A stretch of DNA of 6,367 nt from Flavobacteriaceae bacterium (GCA_023262245.1 JALRDC010000062.1:1-6367); one strand, 5' to 3'; counted from the stretch's first letter, positions 1 through 6,150 are shown. Translations and numbers: made by a program. Notes: generated by a model not told the origin, from the letters alone.

Positions 1-146
1 AACAAGACGTTTTCATCTCTGGTACCAGTATAGGCTGTGTTGATTGCTGCAGGGTTGTACATGTATTGAGAAAACATCCCTTCCTGTTGAGCAACGGCCC
101 AATCAGAAACCAAAATAAACGCTATAATGAGTACTCTTTTAATCAT
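1..146 (-). CDS. PorP/SprF family type IX secretion system membrane protein (5' part only)
   Basis: Only the first 48 codons are in the window; the gene continues past position 1. The ATG is at 146. Residues 1-20 form a signal peptide: Lys-Arg at 3-4, a hydrophobic stretch (VLIIAFILV), and an A-V-A/Q cleavage site. The mature start contains FSQYMYNPAAINTAYTG (residues 25-41), which closely matches the hallmark beginning of PorP/SprF outer-membrane beta-barrel proteins (FSQYM.NP..INPAYAG). In Flavobacterium johnsoniae, SprF is needed for secretion of the adhesin SprB, and such genes typically sit directly behind the gene for a CHU_C-tailed substrate. That is the layout here: the upstream same-strand gene ends 63 bp before this start with a CHU_C domain. 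The inferred role is partner-specific secretion or surface attachment of that protein. Family assignment is confident; the partner relationship is inferred from position. Confidence 0.87.
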   Translation of the reverse strand, partial: MIKRVLIIAFILVSDWAVAQQEGMFSQYMYNPAAINTAYTGTRDENVL

Positions 147-171
147 TAAGAATTCCTAAATAATTACGATC

Positions 172-200
172 TAAAATTATCAATTTAATTTTTATAGCAA
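172..200 (-). promoter_or_regulatory. Possible Bacteroidota-type promoter for the PorP/SprF gene
   Basis: Read on the minus strand, TAATTTTA (179 down to 172) matches five of the six fixed bases of the Bacteroidota -7 element TAnnTTTG. A TTG lies 18 bp upstream (200-198), near the expected -33 position. Transcription would start roughly 20 bp before the ATG at 146. In such AT-rich DNA a chance match is quite possible, and the gene may instead be co-transcribed with the CHU_C gene upstream. Confidence 0.22.
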
Positions 201-209
201 TAAGGTACT

Positions 210-728
210 TTACCTATTAATATATAGATGTCCCTTATACACTTTATCGCTACCATTGATCTTCACCTTAAGGATGTAGAAATAAGTTCCAACAGGGACT
301 GTTTTTCCAGATGGACCGTATCCTTTAAAATAACGATCGTATTGTCCATATGCTTCGGTCTTATAAATTTCTTTACCCCAACGGTTGAATATGGTTAGTT
401 CATTTTCTGGATAGAGTTCAATGTTTCTGATGGTAAAGACATCGTTATAACCATCGCCATTAGGTGAAAGGGCATTGTAAACCTCTAGTTCTTTGGAAGG
501 ATCAATTCCTGTACTGTAATTATTTGGATCTAAATAATCTTTAATTCCATCATTATCAGCATCAAATGAATCGATATCGGATCCATCATTATTGGAATCT
601 GGATTTTCCAACGAAGTTTCCAATCCATCCCCGTCATCATCTGAATCTAGGAAATTGAGTAAACCGTCTTGATCCGTATCCAATCCACCCTCAACTCCAT
701 TTAAAAGACCATCTCCATCACCTGTCCC
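210..728 (-). pseudogene. 3' remnant of a large surface protein: TSP3 calcium-binding repeats plus T9SS type B (CHU_C) sorting domain
   Basis: The reading frame ends at TAA (212-210). Its last ~90 residues are a gliding-motility-associated C-terminal domain. Counting from a TTG at 683, the marks are SPNGDGYND (73-81), IFNRWGKEIY (98-107), PVGTYFY (130-136) and the terminal HLYINR. This domain directs export of large adhesins and enzymes through the type IX secretion system, usually with a PorP/SprF partner, and such a gene lies just downstream. Before it are Asp/Asn/Gly-rich thrombospondin type 3 repeats (DTDQDG, DSDDDGDG, DADNDG), which bind calcium. TSP3-like coding continues upstream of 683 through GDGDGLLNGVEGG to about 720. 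There it stops looking like a surface protein and the DNA becomes the start of a Crp/Fnr gene in another frame. The frame stays open to a TGA at 798-800 but offers no ATG or GTG and no signal peptide, so as written the product could not enter the Sec/T9SS route. It is best read as a 5'-truncated gene or one side of an assembly join. Confidence 0.85.
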
Positions 729-856
729 TTTTCGACAACTAATTCCCCTTTTGGTAAACTTTTTACTTGAACCTTGTTGCGAAGAAATTCCTTGGATTCA
801 TCTGACAAAAGATGAATTTTTTCAAAGAATTGTATGAAATCTAAAAGATAGGGCAT
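701..856 (-). pseudogene. 5' fragment of a Crp/Fnr-family transcriptional regulator
   Basis: Starting at the ATG at 856 the frame gives about 51 residues before TAA (703-701). Residues 1-46 resemble the N-terminus of Bacteroidota Crp/Fnr regulators: an amphipathic helix (LLDFIQFFEKIHLLSDESKEFL), then the first strands of the cyclic-nucleotide-binding-type beta-roll with LPKGELVVEKGQV. Intact relatives are around 190 residues, with the rest of the beta-roll and a C-terminal winged helix. Here the similarity breaks off just after the KGQ motif, where the DNA turns into TSP3-repeat coding in the -1 frame. An ATG at 934 would add 26 residues rich in Phe and Ile that do not look like this family, so 856 is preferred. 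The fragment has no effector pocket and no DNA-binding domain, so it cannot act as a regulator. The call rests on motif resemblance over a short stretch. Confidence 0.6.
703..728. other. Gene-gene junction (deletion breakpoint or chimeric assembly join)
   Basis: On the minus strand, the Crp/Fnr-like frame (KGELVVEKGQ) changes within about 25 bp into the TSP3-repeat frame (DGDGLLNGVE). The stretch encoding the change contains GTGATGGAGATGG, which suits both proteins in their own frames: V-M-E-M in one, GDGDG in the other. A shared microhomology at the breakpoint is therefore possible. Both parent genes are incomplete on exactly the sides facing the junction. Confidence 0.6.
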
Positions 857-940
857 GTGAGTTATAGTTATTCTTATAAAGATAAAAAAATCGATTCTGA
901 AGTAAAAAGAAAAAATGTGGTATTTTAGCGACATACACTA

Positions 941-1798
941 ATGGAAAAAACTAAAAAAATAGCAGTAGTAACAGGAGGAGCAGGCTTTGTTGGCTCACAT
1001 CTTTGTGAGCGACTTCAAAAGAGTGGCTCCTATAAGGTATACTCCTTAGATAATTACTTTACTGGAAGCGAGGACAATCATATTGATGGTGTTGAATACA
1101 TTAAAGGAAGCACCTCAGATATTGAACAATTAATCCCTTTTACTCCTGATTATGTTTATCACCTAGGAGAATACTCTCGAGTGGAACAGAGTTTTGAAGA
1201 TATTGAGAAGGTCTGGAGTTTTAACAAAGAGGGTATTTTTGCTGTGCTGCAATTTTGCAGAAAGACTGGAGCCAAGCTCATTTACGCTGGTTCTAGCACA
1301 AAGTTTGGAGATGGAGGACTCGGAAGAAGTCAAAGTCCCTATGCCTGGACCAAGGCTTCCAACACCGAACTCGTTAAGAATTACGGAACTTGGTTTGGAG
1401 TTTCCTATGCGGTAGTTTACTTCTATAACGTCTATGGACCCAGAGAAATTTCCACAGGAAAATACGCAACCCTTATTGCGCTGTTTAAAGAAAAAATAAA
1501 AAATGGCGAAGCGCTTACGGTAGTGAAACCAGGTACTCAAAAGCGCAATTTCACTCATATAGACGATATTATCGATGGCTTAGTTCTTGTTGGAGAACAA
1601 GGAAATGGAGACGATTTTGGAATTGGATCTCCAGAAGCCTATTCCATTATTGAAATCGCTCAATTGTTTGGTGGCGAGATTCAATTCTTACCCGAACGCC
1701 CTGGAAATAGGATGAATGCTGAAGTCATCACTGAAAAAACGGAACGCTTGGGATGGTCTGCCAAAAAAAGTTTAATCGATTATATCGAAAACTCATGA
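941..1798 (+). CDS. NAD-dependent sugar-nucleotide epimerase/dehydratase (extended SDR, UDP-glucose 4-epimerase-like)
   Basis: This is a 285-residue cytoplasmic extended short-chain dehydrogenase. The Rossmann NAD-binding motif GGAGFVG is at residues 12-18. The active site has Ser118 (in GSSTKFG, aligned with Ser124 of E. coli GalE) and the Y134-A-W-T-K138 motif. FYNVYGPRE (161-169) and KRNFTHIDD (201-209) are typical substrate-side motifs of the GalE/WcaG group. It is shorter than GalE (about 338). The loop between KFG and the catalytic Tyr is about nine residues shorter than in GalE and lacks the usual P..E stretch. The ATG at 941 is the first in frame and directly precedes the Rossmann strand. 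Its stop overlaps the thymidylyltransferase start, so it probably acts on a dTDP- or UDP-activated sugar for surface glycans; the exact reaction cannot be read from sequence. A weak -7-like TATTTTAG lies at 921-928, but no clear -33 element was found. Confidence 0.88.
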   Translation: MEKTKKIAVVTGGAGFVGSHLCERLQKSGSYKVYSLDNYFTGSEDNHIDGVEYIKGSTSDIEQLIPFTPDYVYHLGEYSRVEQSFEDIEKVWSFNKEGIFAVLQFCRKTGAKLIYAGSSTKFGDGGLGRSQSPYAWTKASNTELVKNYGTWFGVSYAVVYFYNVYGPREISTGKYATLIALFKEKIKNGEALTVVKPGTQKRNFTHIDDIIDGLVLVGEQGNGDDFGIGSPEAYSIIEIAQLFGGEIQFLPERPGNRMNAEVITEKTERLGWSAKKSLIDYIENS

Positions 1799-2652
1799 AG
1801 GGAATTGTCTTAGCAGGAGGTACGGGATCGAGATTGTATCCAGCAACATTGTCGGTGAGTAAGCAACTCATTCCTGTTTACGACAAGCCCATGATCTACT
1901 ATCCAATTGCAACCTTAATGGATGCGGGTATTCGCGATCTATTAATCATCACTACTGAAAAAGATGCCGATGCTTTCAAAAATCTCTTGGGAGATGGTTC
2001 CCTTTTGGGATGCCATTTTTCCTATGCTGTACAGGAAGAACCAAAGGGAATAGCCGAGGCTTTTACCATAGGTGCTTCCTTTATTGGATCAGATCGGGTT
2101 TGCTTAATTTTAGGCGACAACATCTTTTATGGCAAACAGTTTCAAGAACTGTTTAAAACACAAATCGATTTGAAAAAGCCTTCCATATTTGCACTAGAAG
2201 TATCCAATCCTACTCGTTATGGAGTAGTGAGTTTTGACCTTGAAGGAAATGCTGAAAGCATCGAAGAAAAACCAGCTATTCCCAAATCCAATTACGCCAT
2301 TCCAGGACTCTATATTTACGACGCCTCAGTTGTTGCGATCGCCCAAAAAATTCAACCATCTGAAAGAGGTGAAAAAGAAATTACTTCCATTCACCAAGTC
2401 TATTTAGAGTCCGGAAACCTATCAGTTGGCATACTTTCTGATGATGTAGTGTGGATGGATGCAGGAACACCGACAAGTTTTACCTTAGCTCATGACTTTG
2501 TGAAAGAAATGGAACAATCGAGTGGAACAAAAATAGCCTGCTTAGAAGAAATAGCATATACCAAAGGGTATATTTCAAAAGAAGTTTTACAAAAAAGCAT
2601 TGATCGAATGGGGAGCAGTGAATATGGAAACTATTTAAAAAGATTGATTTAA
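1795..2652 (+). CDS. rmlA: Glucose-1-phosphate thymidylyltransferase (RmlA type)
   Basis: The product (285 residues, against about 290 for the family) joins glucose-1-phosphate and dTTP to give dTDP-glucose and pyrophosphate, the entry step of dTDP-sugar synthesis. Nucleotide-binding LAGGTGSRLYP is at 6-16, followed by SKQL (22-25, catalytic Lys23) and YDKPMIYYP (29-37). LGDNIFYG (106-113) carries the metal-binding Asp108. EEKP (157-160), PKSNYAIPGLY (163-173) and WMDAGT (220-225) follow. The C-terminal GTKIACLEEIAY (244-255) is characteristic of RmlA rather than of other nucleotidyltransferases. I chose the ATG at 1795 because the protein then begins exactly at the conserved MKGIVLAGG and overlaps the upstream stop as ATGA; an ATG at 1753 would add 14 unrelated residues. 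No rmlB, rmlC or rmlD is nearby, so the downstream sugar is unknown and the neighbouring epimerase is the obvious candidate to use or modify it. Confidence 0.92.
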   Translation: MKGIVLAGGTGSRLYPATLSVSKQLIPVYDKPMIYYPIATLMDAGIRDLLIITTEKDADAFKNLLGDGSLLGCHFSYAVQEEPKGIAEAFTIGASFIGSDRVCLILGDNIFYGKQFQELFKTQIDLKKPSIFALEVSNPTRYGVVSFDLEGNAESIEEKPAIPKSNYAIPGLYIYDASVVAIAQKIQPSERGEKEITSIHQVYLESGNLSVGILSDDVVWMDAGTPTSFTLAHDFVKEMEQSSGTKIACLEEIAYTKGYISKEVLQKSIDRMGSSEYGNYLKRLI

Positions 2653-4142
2653 TGAGATTTAGGACAGGAATATGTATTTTTTTAGTTCTGCTGATTCAAA
2701 ATGTATACGCTCAAGAAGTAAAGGGAGTCATTGTTGATAAAACAACAAAAAAATCCATTCCTTTTGCAACCGTTAGCAGCTTCAACGCCTACTCTATTGC
2801 CAATGAACAAGGGCAGTTTAGATTAAGCCCCCAGCCTTTTAACACAAACGATAGCATCTTGTTTCAGGTGATGGGATACATTGATCTCAAGCTCCCGATA
2901 AAAAAGTTAGTAGACAGTATATATATGATTCCTAATCCTATCGAATTAGATGAAGTCATCCTTGTAAACAATCAATACAATCCAGAAGAATTAATCGAGA
3001 AAGTAAAGGCTTCTTTTGAAAAAAATTACGCCTATAATCTAGAAAAAAAACGAATCTTTTTAAGAGAGTCCACCTATGATTCGATCGAAGATTTTCAAAT
3101 GAATCTCCTCAAATCAACCTATAGTGAAATTAATGAAAAACTGATTGATGAACTCAAGGCGAGTATGCCGACTAAATCAAACTACTTCGTAGAAACCCTT
3201 TTTGATTTTTACGGCACTCCACAAGAGGGCAAAAACAAAGTGGAAGTGATCAAAGGATCGGTACTAAGAGATGAAAACAATACAGTAGATTCTGACATCA
3301 TTGAGCGTAAGATGGGATTGTTACTCCAAAAAAAGACCTCTTTAGGTTCTTATTTTAAATTGAAGTCCGGAATATTTAGCGCTAAATTAGAAACAGATGA
3401 TTTTACTCTAGAAACAAAGACTGATTCAGTAAAACCCCCATTAAAAACAGAGTTACAACTTCAAAAAGAACGCAAGAGTTACGCCAGAAATAGAGCTCAA
3501 ATTATCGAAAGGATTTCAAGCGAACTCTTTTATAACGAAGATTCATTTATCGATGTCTTTGAAAAATCACAGCGTTATGAATTTGAAATCGTCGACTTAA
3601 AGCTAAGAGGAGAAGAATATATATACACGCTATCTTTTACCCCTAAAAGAAACGGAACATTTAAGGGAAAAATGATGATCAATGCAGCAGATGCAGCCGT
3701 TGAAATGATCAACTATGAAAACACCTCAAACTTAAAATCATTTTCACTTTTTGGTTTTAAGTTTAAAGATTACTTAGCTCACGGAACTCAAGTCTTTAGA
3801 AAAAATTCTTACGGATCCTATGATTTGGTGTTTCTACAAGAAAGCAGAGGAAATTTAGCTTCTATAAAGCGACCTTTAAAGCTCATCGAAAAACGCAAAA
3901 CAGGTTCTTGGAATCGAAAGCAAAACGAAGTGAGTTTTGAGTTTCACATTCGCCTTTCTAATGTTGAGACTAAGGAATACATGCTCATGGACAAGAGTCC
4001 GATTAGCAGAGTAGACTATGAAAATTTCAAACCTATTTATAAGGTTACTAAGACAAGACTCGACGCTTTTGATCCCCACTTTTGGGATGGTTATTCCATT
4101 TTAGAACCCAATGATCTACTCAGAGAGTTTAAAATTCAATAG
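2652..4142 (+). CDS. Exported CarboxypepD_reg-like domain protein of unknown function
   Basis: This is a 496-residue protein with a Sec signal peptide (RFRTGICIFLVLLIQNVYA, cleavage before Gln21) and no lipobox Cys, so it should be periplasmic or outer-membrane associated. Residues 22-95 form a carboxypeptidase-regulatory-like beta-sandwich (VKGVIVD..TKKSIPFATV...ANEQGQFRLS), and ELDEVILV (98-105) follows, the same transition seen in Bacteroidota TonB-dependent receptors and DUF5686 proteins. There is no beta-barrel of TonB-receptor size. The middle (about 322-357: YTLSFTPKRNGTFKGKMMI then INY) resembles the LolA-like strand pattern of DUF5686-type proteins. The tail has FDPHFWDGYSILEPNDLLREF (473-493). 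No type IX sorting domain is visible. Its ATG overlaps the rmlA stop (TAATG), which suggests coupled translation. The role is not known; a part in envelope or glycan assembly is only inferred from the operon. Confidence 0.8.
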   Translation: MRFRTGICIFLVLLIQNVYAQEVKGVIVDKTTKKSIPFATVSSFNAYSIANEQGQFRLSPQPFNTNDSILFQVMGYIDLKLPIKKLVDSIYMIPNPIELDEVILVNNQYNPEELIEKVKASFEKNYAYNLEKKRIFLRESTYDSIEDFQMNLLKSTYSEINEKLIDELKASMPTKSNYFVETLFDFYGTPQEGKNKVEVIKGSVLRDENNTVDSDIIERKMGLLLQKKTSLGSYFKLKSGIFSAKLETDDFTLETKTDSVKPPLKTELQLQKERKSYARNRAQIIERISSELFYNEDSFIDVFEKSQRYEFEIVDLKLRGEEYIYTLSFTPKRNGTFKGKMMINAADAAVEMINYENTSNLKSFSLFGFKFKDYLAHGTQVFRKNSYGSYDLVFLQESRGNLASIKRPLKLIEKRKTGSWNRKQNEVSFEFHIRLSNVETKEYMLMDKSPISRVDYENFKPIYKVTKTRLDAFDPHFWDGYSILEPNDLLREFKIQ

Positions 4143-4144
4143 GA

Positions 4145-4165
4145 CTATTTGTCAAATAGCTTTTT
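4145..4165 (+). terminator. Hairpin plus T-run at the convergent gene ends
   Basis: CTATTTG (4145-4151) and CAAATAG (4153-4159) are perfect inverted repeats, realistically a 5-bp stem with a 5-base loop. They are followed on the plus strand by C and five Ts (4161-4165). It lies just behind the stop of the plus-strand operon, so it could end that transcript. The stem is short and AT-rich, and the same bases encode the last codons of the minus-strand DUF2141 gene. No T-run follows in the minus direction. Confidence 0.38.
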
Positions 4166-4579
4166 GAGCTCTATTTGAACGGTCTGATCTGAATTTAAAT
4201 AAATTTTACAATTTTTAAATCGAGGTGGGCCAAATTTATTCTTAGGATTACCAGAAGTCCCTAGAGCCTCTTTTGGGATTCCGATAAGGTTAGTGTCTAG
4301 TTGATCATTTGAATTTTGATCGTAAAATGCAGCTATAGCATAAAAACCCGCTTCTAATTCACGGAATACACAAGTATGACTTTCATTTACTGGAATTTTG
4401 TAAAAACGATAGGCTTTATCAAAATTTAAAAAGTTCTCCTCTTCCGTATAAAGTGCTATTGCTATTGTTCCTTCTAAAGAATTGACTCCATTAATTTGAA
4501 CTTCAAGATGGTGTTGACTGAAGGCTAATTGAACCCCCAAACCAAAAAAAACAAATGCTAAAAACTGTTTTTTCATCAT
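4145..4579 (-). CDS. DUF2141 domain-containing exported protein
   Basis: This is a 144-residue protein with a signal peptide (MMKKQFLAFVFFGLGVQLAF, cleavage probably after Ser21) and one DUF2141 domain filling the rest. The family pattern is clear: LEVQINGVNSLEGTIAIALY (25-44), LEAGFYAIAAFYDQNSND (75-92), LDTNLIGIPKEALGTSGN (94-111) and FGPPRF (116-121). The family is common and secreted in Bacteroidota and has no established biochemical role. The Asp/Asn-rich DQNSNDQLDTN loop could bind a cation, but that is speculation. Its ATG overlaps the stop of the ZIP transporter gene as ATGA (4579-4576), so it is probably translated from the same mRNA. A second ATG follows at once, so the start could be one codon later. 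Its stop lies 2 bp from the stop of the convergent plus-strand operon. Confidence 0.88.
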   Translation of the reverse strand: MMKKQFLAFVFFGLGVQLAFSQHHLEVQINGVNSLEGTIAIALYTEEENFLNFDKAYRFYKIPVNESHTCVFRELEAGFYAIAAFYDQNSNDQLDTNLIGIPKEALGTSGNPKNKFGPPRFKNCKIYLNSDQTVQIELKKLFDK

Positions 4580-5397
4580 CCTAAGGCCACGTCTAAACTC
4601 ATCATTACGACAAATCCAAGTATTAAACCAAGAGTTGCAATGTCAGTGTATTTATCTTGTTGGGTTTCAGGTACTACTTCTTCTACCACCACAAAAATCA
4701 TCGCTCCAGCAGCGAAAGAGAGTGCATAGGGTAAAATTGGCTCAAAGGTTAATACTAACCATGCTCCAAGTACAGCAGCAATTGGCTCTACAAGAGCCGA
4801 AGCCTGGCCATATAAAAAACTCTTAGTTCGGCTTAGTCCCAGTCTTCTGAGTGGCATCGCTACTGCAAATCCTTCAGGGAAATTTTGCAATCCAATTCCT
4901 AAGGCCAAAGCTACTGCTCCTCCAATACTTGCACCTTCAAAACCGGCAGCAACACCTCCAAATAAGACCCCAACTGCCAGTCCCTCTGGAATATTGTGAA
5001 GTGTAATCGCTAAGGTTAGTAAGGTAGTACGATGCCATGGTGTTTTGATTCCTTCTTTTTCAGATTCTTTGAAATTGAGATGAATATGAGGCAACACCTT
5101 GTCTAATGCAAACAAAAACAAGGCTCCAAATAGAAACCCTACTGCAGCAGGAATCACTTTTACAAATCCTTCGCCTTTACTCATTTCAATTCCAGGGGCT
5201 AATAAAGACCAAAAACTCGCTGCAATCATCACTCCTCCTGTAAACCCTAACATCCCATCTAATACTGCTCGATTCATAGTCTTAAAGAAAAAAACTAGTG
5301 CAGCACCAAGAGCGGTGAGCCCCCAGGTAAATAAGGTTGCATAAAATGCTGCCAAAATGGGGTCAATTGATTCGAAATATGCAATTATATCATTCAT
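4576..5397 (-). CDS. ZIP family divalent metal transporter (GufA/ZupT-like)
   Basis: This is a 273-residue inner-membrane protein with eight likely transmembrane segments (about 15-37, 49-70, 81-100, 124-147, 157-179, 194-216, 222-241 and 253-271). Two signature metal-site helices are present: HNIPEG (134-139) and QNFPEG (171-176). E204 in ASALVEP and the acidic VVVEEVVPE (236-244) are further polar membrane positions. The short loop after the third segment contains His104 and His106 (LPHIHL). ZIP proteins import Zn, Mn, Fe or similar ions into the cytoplasm; the metal cannot be told from sequence. I chose the ATG at 5397 (MNDIIAYFESIDPILAA). A TTG at 5445 would add 16 residues that do not look like the family. 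A DtxR/MntR-type regulator gene ends 78 bp upstream on the same strand, which favours metal-controlled manganese or iron uptake. Confidence 0.9.
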   Translation of the reverse strand: MNDIIAYFESIDPILAAFYATLFTWGLTALGAALVFFFKTMNRAVLDGMLGFTGGVMIAASFWSLLAPGIEMSKGEGFVKVIPAAVGFLFGALFLFALDKVLPHIHLNFKESEKEGIKTPWHRTTLLTLAITLHNIPEGLAVGVLFGGVAAGFEGASIGGAVALALGIGLQNFPEGFAVAMPLRRLGLSRTKSFLYGQASALVEPIAAVLGAWLVLTFEPILPYALSFAAGAMIFVVVEEVVPETQQDKYTDIATLGLILGFVVMMSLDVALG

Positions 5398-5433
5398 ATC
5401 TATGAGTATTCGATTGTTAAATCCTACTAACAC

Positions 5434-5473
5434 AGGAACTATCAACTTATTTCATTACAGAAATACAGTTCCT
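5434..5473 (-). other. Two-part hairpin between the metal regulator and ZIP genes
   Basis: AGGAACT (5434-5440) pairs with AGTTCCT (5467-5473). Inside, TATTTC (5448-5453) pairs with GAAATA (5460-5465) around the loop ATTACA. Together they form a stem with an asymmetric internal bulge. In the direction of the genes the element starts just after the regulator stop (5478-5476) and ends 36 bp before the ZIP start. No T-run follows in that direction, so it is not a standard terminator. It could be an mRNA stability or leader element. Confidence 0.4.
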
Positions 5474-5475
5474 TT

Positions 5476-6132
5476 TTATTCAATTTTGATCAATTTCAAA
5501 TGTTCAGCCATCTTCTCAGATAATAGCTTGAGTTCATTGTTTATTTGAACCTCTATAGAATTGTCATAGGGCTCAATTGAACACACCTCAATATGGACTC
5601 CCATTTTAATTCCGTATTTGTCTAAGTATTTCAAAAACGAGTCAGAATCATCGGTAACTCTACTGAGAATACCCTTTTCACCAACTTTAAATTCCGTTAA
5701 TTTGATTTTGGAACTCTTACTAAATTTACCCGATTTGGAAGGAATAGGATCTCCATGTGGGTCTTCTGTTGGATTTCCGAGAAAATCGTCTAATCGGTCG
5801 ATGAAATGATCCGATCGAATGTGTTCGAGCTCTTCTGCTAAATCGTGAACCTCGTCCCAGTTAAATCCTAGTTTGTCTACTAAGAACACCTCCCAAAGTC
5901 TATGAGAACGTATGATTTGCAATGCCTTTTGTTTTCCTTTTGAAGTCAATCGGACTCCTTGGTATCGATGGTAATCGATAAAGCCTAACAATGCCAATTC
6001 TTGAACGAGTTCAGTAGATGAAGACTTACTAATTCTAAGGGTCTCAGCAATAGCTGAGGTAGACACCAAAAAAGTATCCGAAGGACTTAAGTGATAAACT
6101 GTTTTAATATAATTTTCGTGACTGCTCTTCAT
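5476..6132 (-). CDS. DtxR/MntR-family metal-dependent transcriptional regulator
   Basis: This is a 218-residue DNA-binding metal sensor. The N-terminal winged helix spans about 1-72, with the recognition region SKSSSTELVQELALLGFI (35-52) and wing YHRYQGVRLTSKGK (54-67). The dimerisation and metal domain follows (73-132: RSHRLWEVFL, EVHDLAEELEHI, GNPTEDPHGDPIP). A C-terminal SH3/FeoA-like domain occupies about 145-217. Aligning by eye to Corynebacterium DtxR puts His77, Glu81 and His96 at its ancillary-site ligands and Glu103/His104 at Glu105/His106. Glu100 stands at the Cys102 position, as in manganese-sensing MntR. Asn7 and Lys10 replace the first-helix ligands of B. subtilis MntR (Asp8, Glu11). 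Such regulators repress metal import when Mn or Fe is plentiful, and the ZIP gene downstream is the likely target. The start is the ATG at 6132. Confidence 0.92.
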   Translation of the reverse strand: MKSSHENYIKTVYHLSPSDTFLVSTSAIAETLRISKSSSTELVQELALLGFIDYHRYQGVRLTSKGKQKALQIIRSHRLWEVFLVDKLGFNWDEVHDLAEELEHIRSDHFIDRLDDFLGNPTEDPHGDPIPSKSGKFSKSSKIKLTEFKVGEKGILSRVTDDSDSFLKYLDKYGIKMGVHIEVCSIEPYDNSIEVQINNELKLLSEKMAEHLKLIKIE

Positions 6133-6150
6133 CTTTAGCTATTGATTCAA

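Noticed and set aside
725..731. The Crp/Fnr-like frame contains A-AAG-GGA, a slippery-type heptamer, exactly where a -1 shift would lead into the TSP3/CHU_C frame, suggesting a programmed fusion protein.
   Set aside because: A Crp/Fnr N-terminus without signal peptide in front of a secreted T9SS substrate makes no functional sense. Both parts look like fragments of separate genes, and short A/G runs are common in this DNA.
857..934. N-terminal extension of the Crp/Fnr fragment from an ATG at 934.
   Set aside because: The 26 extra residues are Phe/Ile-rich with no family resemblance, and would use up the space needed for divergent promoters before 941.
1163..1558. A 131-codon open frame on the minus strand within the epimerase gene.
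   Set aside because: It is antisense to a clearly conserved gene, has no recognisable domain, and its composition is what the opposite strand would give.
3876..4079. A minus-strand open frame inside the CarboxypepD_reg-like gene.
   Set aside because: Short, no domain, and antisense to a coherent coding sequence; a shadow.
5099..5344. A plus-strand 81-codon open frame opposite the ZIP gene.
   Set aside because: It mirrors transmembrane coding on the other strand and shows no family features.
5398..5445. Longer ZIP transporter starting at a TTG at 5445.
   Set aside because: The added 16 residues are not family-like, and a good ATG at 5397 gives the expected N-terminus.
5434..5477. The 5434-5473 hairpin followed by T5 read as a plus-strand terminator.
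   Set aside because: No plus-strand gene lies to the left that would need it; both neighbours are on the minus strand.
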